A stretch of 64,000 nucleotides of DNA from positions 806,001-870,000 of the forward strand of contig OZ005702.1 of assembly GCA_963930775.1 (NCBI GenBank), read 5' to 3'. Made by a program: the position numbers and the translations under genes. Within the stretch, counting starts at the first letter, position 1, and the number at the start of each line of letters is the position of its first letter. Positions 12,601 to 23,489 of the stretch are shown piece by piece. The notes below the pieces were generated by a model. The model was not told the origin of the DNA and did no database searches. It worked only from the letters and a program-made list of their open reading frames with translations. This stretch comes from Cliona cf. orientalis. Lineage: Eukaryota > Porifera > Demospongiae > Clionaida > Clionaidae.

Positions 12601-13866
12601 GCATGTCACACACACTACTCAAATTTACACTTTCAGCAACGATTACTGGTTTGCTACTGTGGATCCCGTGCTGTGCTACGGCGATGAAGCCACTGACTGC
12701 ACAATTTACTTCTCCTTCTGTCGAACAGTTCCTCCAGATGTCGACGGAGCTTGCTACGAGGCCGGTGTATGTCAGGTCGGCACCGACGGAGACGGGAACA
12801 AGTTCGGATACAATATGGGAAAGTTTAACCCTCAGTTCACGCAATTTTATGAGAGTAAGTGTGCCGGTGCATGCATGTCTCTTTAGCACAGTTGTTTTTA
12901 ATACATGCACACAAGAGGTGAAATAACTATGCCTACAGGCCAAAAATGACACGATGATCGTTTAAGACACCAGATTCTACTATCATGCATTAATCAGCTA
13001 GCCAAAAGCTATAATAACAGTGCTTTACTTGTTATTAAATTTATCTCTCGGTCATTAGACGTAGACGAAAAAGTTGTTGGTTTCCACTTGGATGTGGTGA
13101 ACGGGAGCCAGCCGGATGATGGGCGCTGCAACGCCAACCATGGGATCAGGACTCGAATCATCCTCGCATGCAACTCCTCTGTCAAGTGGAGCACCAACGA
13201 TCTAACTGGTCTCATTCAGGTGGCGTATCTGGAAGATCTTGAGCCTTGTGAGGTATAAAAAAAACCAGTAAAGGTTTGCATGAGCAAACCATCATGGAGT
13301 CAATAGACTCTATAAGTTATAATATTATAGAGATGACATTTAATTTATTTGAGTGTCCTTCCACCTGCAGTATGTTATACTTGTGCCGTATGCTGGTGCC
13401 TGTCAACCACCGATTAATCCAGTTGTGGAAGCAGTAGTTAACTATATTGGATGGATATTCATTGGAATGTAAGTCTTGATGATTACTCGATGTCACAAAA
13501 AAAAGTTGAATTCCACTGGCTTTGGACAGATTCTTTTTCGTGGTGGTGGTGTATTTGGCTGTCGGTGCTAGCTTTCAGTTCTTTGTCAGGAAAGAGAGAG
13601 GGCTCAAAGTGATTCCCAACTATGAATTCTGGGCCTCTTTTGTTATGTCGGTGCTGGTATGTGAAATTATTAATATCAATTTTGGATACTACAAAGTGAT
13701 ATCTCTCTCCCTCTCCCCCCCCCCCCCCTCTCTCTCTCTCATTCTCTCACCCTCCCTCTTCTTGTAGGGGGGTTGCAAGTTCTGTCTTGATATCGTCACT
13801 TGCTTCCGATATGATGGTCAGATCAAAGCACCCGGCAAAGGCAACATTGACTATGATAAACTTTAG
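9647..13866 (+). CDS. MRH-B: two-MRH-domain type I receptor, close paralogue of MRH-A
   Basis: Nine in-phase exons (9647-9780, 10211-10446, 12019-12206, 12381-12481, 12637-12854, 13059-13252, 13371-13468, 13530-13656, 13768-13866) encode 464 aa with the same exon phases as MRH-A. The order is signal peptide, ICGLDGFELD, MRH 1 (CKPVDQ, STCQVV, then CFLEVEFGYTGAC), MRH 2 (CRTVPPD, AGVCQVG, GIRTRIILAC, CEYVILVPYAGAC), membrane span (FFFVVVVYLAVGASF) and the CD-MPR-like GLKVIPNYEFW...GGCKF. It ends IDYDKL, a YxxL motif at the extreme C-terminus. Domain 1 keeps the Gln and Glu positions but has Ser for Arg; domain 2 keeps Gln and Arg but lacks the Glu. Intron 2 (10447-12018) is swollen by repeats. 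It is probably a sorting receptor cycling between Golgi or cell surface and endosomes. Confidence 0.85.
10447..12018. repeat. Repeat-rich 1.57-kb intron of MRH-B
   Basis: This large intron contains degenerate MITE-like ends (TACAGTGGAACCC near 10538, TACGGTGGAACCCC near 10990). A hairpin at 11523-11577 has arms TAGTCTCGTGGAGCCAGACC and its near-complement. A short GGGGCTCGC/GCGAGCCTGAGCG palindrome cluster lies around 11885, and TTGCGCATGCGC lies near 11782. I found no exon in it with a supportable product. Confidence 0.5.
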
Positions 13867-14768
13867 ACTACATTGGCACACCACCCACTAGAAGAATTTT
13901 ATCTGCATGGCTTATCTAACCTTTATGTAATTGTTTTACTTGCTGGGTTTTGAGTGTTTGTATCATAGTATTATCCTTTTGTGGAATTTTGTTAATAATA
14001 TTATTAACTGAGACAATGAAAGTTGTGTCTGAGGATTCGCCGGGGTGCTTGTGATCCAGCTGCTTCTTTAATAATATATATGCATTGTGGCTTGATTCCA
14101 GTTGCAGGCATTGTGCACTTACAATACTACACTACCTATACAGTTTCGAATAAGGTCGCTCAGATAAGGTAATAGGTGCAAACAATCTATGATGCAAAAT
14201 AGAAACTATTTGCGTTGCCATCAAACCTGAGGCGCCTCATCTTCAGGTTTCTCTTACTGAGCCTATTGAGCTCAATGACGATGATGATAAATCAGAATCA
14301 TAATAAGGCCACTGTAACTTGATTCCTTGTTTCCTGTCACCCGCCCGCATGCTTATTTTGTAGCCGCCTCAAAATTCATTATGCATTGCTATAGCAAGCC
14401 AGCTAGTCATGCTCCTTGTAAACCACAGGAAGTGGGCATGGTTTAGTGGTTACATAATGATATTCATGCATAATGAATAATGAATAATGACCGCCCGCCC
14501 GCATGCTCTCCAAGCGTAGGAAAGGACGGGAAACAAGTATTGAAGTTACAGTGGCCTAACTGCAGTGCATGTGTGGGAGTACATGTTTACAAAAAAGAAT
14601 TGTAGTGAGTAATGAATACACTTGCACTAGTGTGACGGTGAGTGATGAATCGAGTATGTCTGTTGTGATAAATGCGGCTTGATGAGAGTCATTTGGGGAA
14701 TTCCCTTTGATTTTTTTTTTAAGGGGCGGGGTAGTACTGTAGCAAGTCAATGTTAAACTGCAAACACA
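13867..14768. other. Intergenic MRH-B / MRH-C with a MITE-like foldback
   Basis: A 0.9-kb spacer. At about 14305-14558 there is an element with terminal inverted repeats (left AGGCCACTGTAACTT, right AAGTTACAGTGGCCT) and inner copies of CCCGCCCGCATGC in both arms; it is non-coding. The rest holds the MRH-B 3' region and the MRH-C upstream region. I see no gene here. Confidence 0.55.
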
Positions 14769-17700
14769 ATGTCCATGGTACAACTGTTTTGTGCGGTCTT
14801 TCTGGTCCACGTCTGCAGCGCCCTCGCTTCAGAGAAGGAGTCCTTTTTCGTTCAAAATGATGAGAAAACTACAACGTGTGGTCTGGACGATTTTCAGATG
14901 GATACCTTAGCCAAGTACGTTCATATCTGTAGAATCACTCTGCAATTTAGAAAATATGTGAGTTTATTGGAGTGGAAATACCAAAAAATTACATCAACAA
15001 ATAGCTATTGAGTAGTTAGGCCTGAAGGCTATAACATTTCTGCGGTGTAATTATGCAGGGATTTCATACCTGAATTTATAGCTAAACATTATTTTAGTCT
15101 CTTCTGAATAATGTCACAGGATTTTATACAGTTTTGACCACTTTACAACACAGGGCTGATTATTGGAGTGTTCCTTTTGCATTGGAGCCCATGGATAATT
15201 GTTTCATTCCCGATGGCTACGAGAGACCTCATATCTCCAGCTGCCAGCTTCACTTCTCTGTCTGTGGGTCCCTCCCCGAGGGCGTCTGTGACGGTCACCC
15301 AGACACTGCGGCCTGCCAGGAGGTGGTGACATTTGATGGACTCAGGCACTATTACAGCATCGGGGAGAGCCAAGAGAGCTACAAATTTAAACCTAATGGT
15401 ATGGATCATAGTATGTATTTGATCACGAAATTTATTCGTCAGTTTCAGTGTTGCGATATTTTTGATAGTATTGCAATCAGCTATCCCATCGTAGAAAATC
15501 ATAAGCTAACTAGAATCAACCAACGTAGTGATTCATGGATCATAATTATTATTGTACATTATTCTTTCACTCTCTCTCTCTCTCTCTCTCTCTGATCAGG
15601 GCATCCCACTTCTGATGGATTTTTCACCATCAGACATGGACACACCATCGGCCATCACACATCTTGGTCCTGCCGTGGCTCGTTCAAGATCTTGTTGAAG
15701 TTTGTGTGTGATAGAGACAGAGTGTGGGATCCTCTCTCACATGATACCGCGACATATGTTCGTGATATTGTTATCATCAACCACTGCTATGTAAGCTACA
15801 AATCTCAACAAGATAGTGATTACAGTAGGAAGCGTCTCTAATAGCCATAATCACGTTATATTTATACTATAGTTGCATTGTCCGTGGGGCCAACTTATAA
15901 GTTGCTGCACCATAGCCATCAATTCCATGTCACGGTCTGAACCTTTATTGATAGCTATCCCTCTCTCCACTGATTTCTGTCCCATGGGGGATGATATAGA
16001 ATTTATCATTCCAACTTATTAAATTAAGAGATTTAATTAGTCTTAACATACGTCTGTACTCAGCTGGAGATAGAGTTTGGCTACAGTGGAGCTTGCCATG
16101 GCCAGATAGTTGCTCCTACTTTGGCCGCTTCCACCCTGGCCCCAGCCAAGAACAGCTGCTCTCTCTCTCCCTACAATCTCACAGGTTTATCAAGGTGAGC
16201 AGTCCTACAGTTCACATGCATGGTGTATGCTGAAAATAAGATTTTCAATGTAGTAGTACAAAGTGCAAAAGATAAGGCACAGTTTGTGGTTTGGGAATGG
16301 AGTTTTGGAAACCAAACGCTTATCCAGAGGAGCTCATACGTATACTTGCTGAGCATACAAATCAAAATCAATAAAGCCTTATTCCCAGACCACATTAATA
16401 TTAAATTGAAAACAGAGGGAGCCTAGGGACGAAGAAACATTTGAGGTTCAGCTACTTGGTATTTCCACTTCCATATGTTGCACACACACACACACATAGA
16501 TATGATTACTGGTTTGCTGAAGTACCCACAAATCTCTGCTACTCCAATGATGTTGATATTGTACAAACTTGCAACTTCACTTTTGCCTTCTGCGAAACAC
16601 TTCCCGACCAAAAAACCAGATTGAGCTGTTCAGGGGCAGCTGTCTGTCAAGATGGAGTAGTGGATGATGAATTTTTTCGTTATAAAGCTCATTTTTCCTA
16701 TAGCATGGGACAATTCACTGGATTTTCCTACAGTAAGTTGGCCAAAAATCAACTGGCACTTTTCAGATTTGATCAAATTAATTTTAATTTTAAATCCAGA
16801 TAATGAGCTGGCAGGTGGAGGATTTCTTATGAATGCGGCGAATGGCTTCTGGAATCCAAATTTTCGTTGTAAAATCATGACTACAATTGTGTTGGTGTGC
16901 AATTCTTCAGCCGTGTGGTCTAGTCAAGATCTCACAAAGATATTTAGTGCAAAACAATTAAGTCCTTGCGAGGTAACAGAGTATTAATTAAATAATTAGT
17001 GTCTTTTGTAATATTATTATCCCTCTGTCTTTTTTTACCCTTTCTACAGTATCAATTTGTTCTACCGTACAGTGGAGCTTGCTTGCCTGTGTTCCCTAAT
17101 GCAACTGTTACGTCATCAACGGCCCACCCGACAATGACCACACCCACTAAGATAAACACGACCACTATACATCCCCATCCCACTACAAGTACCAAGCCAT
17201 CTCCTTCGCCTTCTCCCAGCAAAAACTCCACATCGTCCCATCATCATGGCCCCACTAATTCTACGTCCTCCAAGCACCCTTCTTCTACTCCGACCAGAAA
17301 CTCTACTGCAACGAGGCCCACGTCTACTTCTCACCATAATTCTACTGCCACCAAGCACCCTCCTTCTACTTCTACCCCCACGAAGAACTCCACTTCCTCC
17401 TCGAGACATGCGGGAACTAGTACGGCCTCCTTCAGCCCAACAACTGCGCCACACGTGGTTACCACGAACCCCACTCCGACTAACCCCGACAGGAGGCTGA
17501 TACTAGGGCTCACTGCTGGAGTGTAAGTTTTCATATAATATTATAGTAGATTAATAACTCCTTTACGTATACGCTCTTTTTTTTTTTTTTTTAGTATTGT
17601 GTTTGCAGTTTTATCCATTGTCTTATTAGTGATGGTTATCATTGCTGTTCAAATTTTCATCAAAGTTAGTCCTTATATGGAAGTGGGATATTGAGGGTAG

Positions 17701-17775
17701 CTACTTATGGTATTGTATTTGATTACACAGAAACGTCGCAAGTTGAAGTTTGTTAAGCTGGACTCACAAAAATAA
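14769..17775 (+). CDS. MRH-C: two MRH domains plus mucin-like stalk, type I membrane protein
   Basis: Nine in-phase exons (14769-14914, 15154-15398, 15600-15790, 16064-16194, 16500-16732, 16800-16972, 17050-17522, 17595-17664, 17731-17775) encode 568 aa. A signal peptide is followed by TCGLDDF and two MRH domains (domain 1: CGSLPEG, ACQEVV, CYLEIEFGYSGAC; domain 2: CETLPDQ, AAVCQDG, CEYQFVLPYSGAC). About 130 residues of Ser/Thr/Pro/His-rich stalk with many NST-type N-glycosylation sequons come next. Then LGLTAGV precedes a membrane span (VFAVLSIVLLVMVIIAV). The basic tail KRRKLKFVKLDSQK lacks the YxxL/I motif found in the other five cluster members. The stalk replaces the CD-MPR-like tail region of A and B. 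Predicted to be heavily O-glycosylated, on the cell surface or in lysosomes; ligand unknown. Confidence 0.82.
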
Positions 17776-17851
17776 TTATGTTTGAGTGTACATTGTAGCT
17801 AATTTTTTTTTTGTTTTGTGGCCTTGAACTAATCTTGTTAAGTGCACGTTC

Positions 17852-17861
17852 TGCGCATGCG
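17852..17861. promoter_or_regulatory. NRF1-like TGCGCATGCG box upstream of MRH-D
   Basis: The palindromic core GCGCATGCG lies about 143 bp before the MRH-D start codon. Equivalent boxes precede MRH-B, E and F. Binding is inferred from the motif only. Confidence 0.4.
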
Positions 17862-18004
17862 TAGAACCGCGAGGGACTTCACCTATAATATTATTCAGCT
17901 TCCTTCTGCTTGCACTGTACATACATACAGTTGTTTTTTGAAGATACTAGCCAAAAATTATCTGATCGATCCAGACCTGCGTGCAAATTCACTTCGAAAA
18001 GAAT

Positions 18005-19523
18005 ATGTCTCCAGTCATACTAGCGTGTGTGTTGGTCGCTTGCCTGATTCCTCAAACCAGTATCACCGGCGCTGTTTCCGAGCCGGGGATTGGCGATAAT
18101 AAGCCCAATGGCACCCACAGCCACCTTTCTACTACGGTAACGATAAATTCAACAAGTATCGTACCGGTACCGTCTTCTACAAAAAATACGTCTGGCCCAA
18201 CTTCGTCATCTATGGTCAAGCCAACATCTCGTGTCCCTTCTAACTCGACTACCGCTAATAGTTCCTCGAGTACACCCAGGACATCTTCTCCAAGTGGTCC
18301 AACCTCGAGCTCAAGCAAACCAAATACTTCTACTTCTGCCACACATGCTGGTGGTAGTTCATCAGTGGTTCCTGTCCCAACGGCAACACCAATACCGCCA
18401 GCCACTACCATGCCCGATAATCATACAACCACTACCGATGGGCCTACCAATGGGCCTACCGATGGGCCTACAACGGGACCCAAGACGGCAAAACCCAAGC
18501 CGACAGAACCGAAGACGACAGAACCCCCTCAGCCGGTCCCGAACAATAATCGTGTCATCCACGGACTTATTGCTGGAATGTAAGCTTTAATTGTCTTCTC
18601 GGCATGATCATGGTCCGTACCTAAGTATTTATGTGATAGTACGGGTGTTTTTGATACATGTCACGTACTTTGCCATTAATTTAGTACACGACAAGTATCA
18701 TGTGTTTTGCTTTCGTTCTCTTTCAGTGTTATCTTTGCGTTCATATCGGTGGTTCTGCTGGTGTTGTTGATTTTCCTTGGCCGAGTCATCTATACCAAGG
18801 CAAGTGGATTATCTTTACTTCATGACTCAATTGGTATTATTTCTAGAGTGGCCAATCCCCCAATATTATTAAAGAAACAAAGCTTCCTTATGACTAGATT
18901 TAGCATGAAGAGAACAGAGTTAGGCAATCCTACTCGATAGCAGTAATATTTCAAGCACTCTCAATGTCTAAATCACTTTTTAAGTCACTTGGCTTTATAC
19001 CATGCACAAGTACCCTATAATGATGCACTTAGCTACTTCGACACCTAGTATGTGTAAGTTACATTTTTCTACATGGATCGAACATGCTAGCTCTAGCTCT
19101 TTCAAGCCTAAGTTCCTTAGCATATTATACATGTGCATGCGACATGTACTCAGTCACATGGCCCAGGTGGTATTGCTTTATGCTGGCCACGATTTGTACT
19201 TTCTTGTGTACGGTACTACATTAAGTATTGAGGTTATATTATGGCTTCACAGTGCTGGATTTGTCAACAGAGCTTTTCAGTGGACTTGCACAGTATTATA
19301 GCCACACAGTAGTTATTAGCATATAGCCAGGCTCTCCCATGTTAAACTGAAGCTGTATAATTATAATGAGGATGGGTGCCCCTTGGGAACGAGCTGCAGA
19401 TACAGTACAAGATGTAGCTACTCTATAGTTATATGCTAGTAAAACACTCGTACATTGTATTGTATTGTATTGTATATGCAGGGTGACCAGTACAGAAGAT
19501 TGAGCAACAACGACGATATGTAA
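18005..19523 (+). CDS. MRH-D: stalk-only paralogue (signal peptide, mucin stalk, membrane span, YRRL tail)
   Basis: Three exons (18005-18579, 18727-18799, 19482-19523) encode 229 aa. A signal peptide (MSPVILACVLVACLIPQ) is followed directly by about 150 residues rich in Ser, Thr and Pro with many NST/NTS sequons and a GPTNGPTDGPT repeat. Then come HGLIAGM, a membrane span (FAFISVVLLVLLIFLG) and the tail KGDQYRRLSNNDDM. No MRH domain is present. The join after TATACCAAG uses a GC donor (AAG/GCAAGT); the terminal exon was chosen because it is in phase and matches the MRH-F tail (GGEYERLRPTND). The ATG at 18005 starts a good signal peptide. It could be a mucin-like or LAMP-like lysosomal membrane protein derived from a C- or F-type gene by loss of the MRH exons. 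Confidence 0.7.
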
Positions 19524-19978
19524 AGTCAAGAGTCAACAAAGTTAATATAAAACTGTTCTTGCATATGTACCATATTAAAAAAAACTTAACTGTTGTTGCT
19601 ATCACATGACTGTAGCACTGTTAGTGACTGTTACTTCCTCCTTATGCTAACTCTTTAGTGTCATTAGTACCTGGTATACATTACAACAACCGGACCTCAT
19701 TTGTAGGAAAACAACTCCGACAATGCGTGCGCTGTTAATTGCGCATGCGCATAAAATTGCGCAGGTGCAAAACGGTCAATGCGTGCAGCTGGGTATCATG
19801 TCATCCTTATATCCTACGATGCAACGACGTATTATTAAAATCTCAAGCGTCTACTGGAACAATGCAATGATGTCGATCATGCACATACGATTGTCGTGTA
19901 GACTACATATCTGAATCTCAGCTGGATAGACTGCTCTGATTCTCAACGAGCTGGCAAATTAAACTGGACAGGTTTGAG
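19524..19978. promoter_or_regulatory. Intergenic MRH-D / MRH-E with MiT/TFE-like and NRF1-like boxes
   Basis: A 455-bp spacer. TCACATGA lies at 19602-19609 and GCGCATGCGC at 19741-19750, the latter 229 bp before the MRH-E ATG. No coding potential is seen. Confidence 0.4.
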
Positions 19979-21986
19979 ATGGATAGTCTGATAGTGCTGT
20001 GCATTTGGCCATTGATCTTGGTAAATGTAGAAGCACATTGTGATTTGGATGGATTTGATATCAATTCGCTAAGCAAGTAAGCCAATAAGTGATTGCTGTT
20101 ATAATATTGCTGGTGCCGCCTAGATGTGATCTAGATATATTAAATATATAGTGCCTCTGATTTTTCTTCATTTTTCATTCACCTTACAATACCTTACAAT
20201 ACCTTATAATACCTACAATACCTACATTACCGTAATAGTTATAACAAATACTGTGATCTGATTGGTCACTCAGAGGCCCGAGACTGTGACAAGCGAAGTG
20301 AAATAGTGGACCTCCAACTGACCAATCAGATTCCTGACCTACTTTACCCTACAATACTTTACAATACCATACAATACCTACAATACCTACATTACCATAA
20401 TAGTTGTAATAAATACTGTGATCTGATTGGTCACTCAGAGGCCCGAGACTGTGTCAAGCGAAGTGAAATAGTGGACCTCCAACTGACCAATCAGATTCCT
20501 GACCTACTTTACCCTACAATACCTTACAATACCTTATAATACCGACAATACCTACATTATAATAATAGTTGTAACAAATACTGTGATCTGATTGGTCACT
20601 CAGAGGCCCGAGACTGTGTCAAGCGAAGTGAAATAGTGGACCTCCAACTGACCAATCAGATTCCTGACCTACTTTACCCTACAATACCTTACAATACCTT
20701 ATAATACCGACAATACCTACATTACAATAATAGTTGTAACAAATACTGTGATCTGATTGGTCACTCAGAGGCCCGAGACTGTGTCAAGCGAAGTGAAATA
20801 GTGGACCTCCAACTGACCAATCAGATTCCTGACCTACTTTACCCTACAGTGACACATACATGCAGCGCCAATTACTGGAAACTCACCGTTATTGAGCAGA
20901 GCCAGGACTGTATTATTCCCCAGGGCTACAGCCCAGACAGTATCACAGGTTGCACCATGTATTTCTCCGTCTGCAAGCCTCTACCAAAGGGTTTCTGCCC
21001 GAATCATCCCAACAGCTCCACCTGCCTAGTGGTGTCCACTAATGACAATGAAAATCACTATTTTTGTATTGGAAACTTCAATGCCAGTCCAGATCATGGA
21101 TTTGTACCCACAGGTGAACAATAATATTAATGCAAACACATTGTATTTATCACTCAGTAGCCTCGCCTGTAAGCCTGCTGATTAACATTGATTTTTATTC
21201 ATCAAATTCTGTCCAAGGAGGAAAATCTGAGAGTATATATACAATTTTATTAATTTACTTTCCTGATAAATAATATTATTATGCAGAAGGTGAAGAGATT
21301 GGTTTTGCTGTTGTTAGTCAAGGGAGCATCGTCAATATCAATGCCGGTGCACCGGTGGTGGGAATCGATATGAGACAGTCATGACGTGGAGATGTGGGCC
21401 GGATGCGAACTGGGATCCCTCTTCTAATGATGTGACTATTTTTGCCATGGAAATCACATACAATCATAGCAGCTACTCTGTGAGTAGGCTAGATAAATAT
21501 TAGATCTAGACTATCCATATTAAACATGAGTATCATTTACTTTATCACTGTACACAGTTTGGAATACTGTTTGACTATAGTGGAGCATGCCACCCACCTC
21601 CTACTGGTACACCTACTGCCACCCCACCTCCACACACGACAAATCATGGCCCGTTTACCTCTCAAATTCCTGATGAGGGTCAGAAGCCTGACATAGGGGG
21701 ACTCATAGCAGGACTGTAAGTTAATAAAGATAACCGGTTTGTGTCTCTGATCATGATTGATTTATATGTACATCCATTCCTGAACCATGCCAGTGTGATT
21801 TTTGCTTTGGTGTGTGCTGTACTATTAGCACTGCTCCTTGCAGCTGTTTTGTACATGCTATTATACAAGGTAAGAGTTGTAGCTATTTTTTAATGAAGTA
21901 ATTGTAAGCCAAGAAGACTAAATGTCTTCTTGTTTGACATGCAGAGTGGTGGTATACACCGAAACACTCCCTACAACGATCTGTAG
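19979..21986 (+). pseudogene. MRH-E: single-MRH receptor gene with a one-base frameshift
   Basis: Six exons (19979-20075, 20866-21113, 21287-21479, 21558-21715, 21793-21869, 21945-21986) follow the cluster pattern: signal peptide, CDLDGFDI, one MRH domain (CKPLPKG, STCLVV, then FGILFDYSGAC), short Pro/Thr stalk, GGLIAGL, membrane span (FALVCAVLLALLLAAVLYM) and tail ending PYNDL (YxxL). The exons total 815 nt, one short of a multiple of three. In exon 3 the first half (EEIGFAVVSQGSIVNIN) and the second half (CTGGGNRYETVMTWRC...WDPSS) are both conserved but lie in different frames; the break falls at about 21340-21348, and read straight through it hits TGA 24 nt or so later. The ligand Gln and Arg positions are replaced by Leu and Val. 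This is either a recent pseudogene or a single-base assembly error; intact splice sites elsewhere favour a young lesion or an error. Confidence 0.72.
20177..20850. repeat. 165-bp tandem repeat, about four copies, in MRH-E intron 1
   Basis: Successive copies of CTGTGATCTGATTGGTCACT begin at 20251, 20416, 20581 and 20746, a constant 165-bp period with very few differences. Each unit contains a perfect inverted pair ATCTGATTGGTCA / TGACCAATCAGAT and runs of CTTACAATAC-type short repeats. The last copy ends just before the exon 2 acceptor. Short open frames inside it arise from the repeat and are not genes. Confidence 0.9.
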
Positions 21987-22095
21987 CAAGCAGAAAGTAG
22001 GCACTGAATAATACCAAGAGTAGTCTTAATCCACTCTTGATAACACAATCTGCTTAATGTTGTCATTATCAAAATTAATTCACGTCATAGCCATT

Positions 22096-22120
22096 TGCGC
22101 ATGCGCATTGCTTCTCAACA
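22096..22120. promoter_or_regulatory. NRF1-like box and E-box upstream of MRH-F
   Basis: TGCGCATGCGC at 22096-22106 is followed by ACACGTGA near 22118, about 135 and 120 bp before the MRH-F ATG. The first matches the NRF1 palindrome; the second is one base from the TCACGTGA core. Function is inferred. Confidence 0.4.
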
Positions 22121-22240
22121 CGTGATTTGTTGCGTGAGTGTACACTGTCTTGGGCTTAGCTAGGCGCTTGGCTTGCACTGCACTCGTGGTGATAGCTACC
22201 ATTGAACCCTACTGTGTGTCACTGTGCTGGATTGATAGCT

Positions 22241-23153
22241 ATGGTTAAATTGATTGTGCTAGCGTGTTCTGCTCTCTTGGTGTTGCACTGCGCATTCAGT
22301 GTTCAAGGCGCAGATCCGTGCGTTCTGGACGGATTTGACCTCACTGAGTTAGAGAGGTATGTCATCATGATACAATATTTGCCAATTTTGACTCTTCTCT
22401 GCGCGAAATAGGGGCAACTTCTGGAATGTAACTCTTACAAAACACGAATGTCTCGTGCCGAGGGGCTATACCATGAGAGATATTGCCAACTGTACAGTCT
22501 ATTTCTCCATTTGCAAGCCCCTCCCACGCGATATCTGTGTCGGTCAGGTCAACAGCTCTACCTGTCAAGTGGTGAAAACTAAAAATGGGACAACTCACTA
22601 CTTCGATATTGGAACTTATTACAACGATAAAGAATTCCAACCTACAGGTAAGAGAAGAGCGAGGATGAAGAAAGCTCTGGATTTGCTATAGTTTGACTGT
22701 ATGTGCAAGATTCAATTTAATGATAATATATTTTTTTTCCCCTGGCAGGTGGTACCAATGATGTTGGTTTTGCCACAATAAGGCAGGGAAATGCAAGCAG
22801 TAGTGCACTATGCAATAACTCATTTACTACTATAATGTCTTGGAGATGCGAACCGTCATCACTATGGGACCATACAAGAAATAATGCTACTGTCTTTGTT
22901 GAGAACAGTTTCAATTTTGAGGCCTGTCTTGTAAGTTGTCTATTTAATACAAATTTATTTAATGCAATCATGTTTCAATCATAATTGCTAACAGCTGGAA
23001 ATGCGGTTCAATTACAGTGGAGCCTGTTATGAAGTTCCAACTCGGCCCCCAAATAAATGTCAACTGGACCCCTACCACTTGACTGGACTGAGAAGGTAAT
23101 ATCAGTCTATATAACCATGCATCGAGACTGACTCTCACTCTCTCTCTCTCTGC

Positions 23154-23184
<31 letters not shown>

Positions 23185-23458
23185 GCAGGGAGGGCTACTA
23201 CTTTGCCACGCTACCCAATAACACTTGCCTTACTGAAAATGCAACTTCATGCACCATCTACTTTTCGTTCTGTCAAGGACTTCCACTTACTATTGGAGAT
23301 GGATGCTATGAAGCAGCTGTCTGTCAGACTGGCATGGGCCCAGAGGGAGAATTCTCATACAACATGGGACAATTTGATCAAGAGACCACATTTATTGATG
23401 GTACAGATAATAATAATTACTTTTGTTGGTTCATGCTACAGGCTTCTCTCCTCTCTTC

Positions 23459-23489
<31 letters not shown>

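Noticed and set aside
17116..17534. Open frames opposite the MRH-C stalk
   Set aside because: Low-complexity Ser/Thr/Pro coding DNA opens other frames; no splice or start support.
18052..18562. Open frames opposite and within the MRH-D stalk
   Set aside because: Shadows of a repetitive ACC/CCT-rich coding exon.
20177..20850. Regular repeats suggesting a CRISPR array
   Set aside because: 165-bp unit repeated whole with no unique spacers, inside an intron of an animal gene.
20306..20880. Repeated small open frames beginning MDLQLTNQIPDLLYPT
   Set aside because: Produced by the tandem repeat; not homologous to anything in the cluster and not spliced in.
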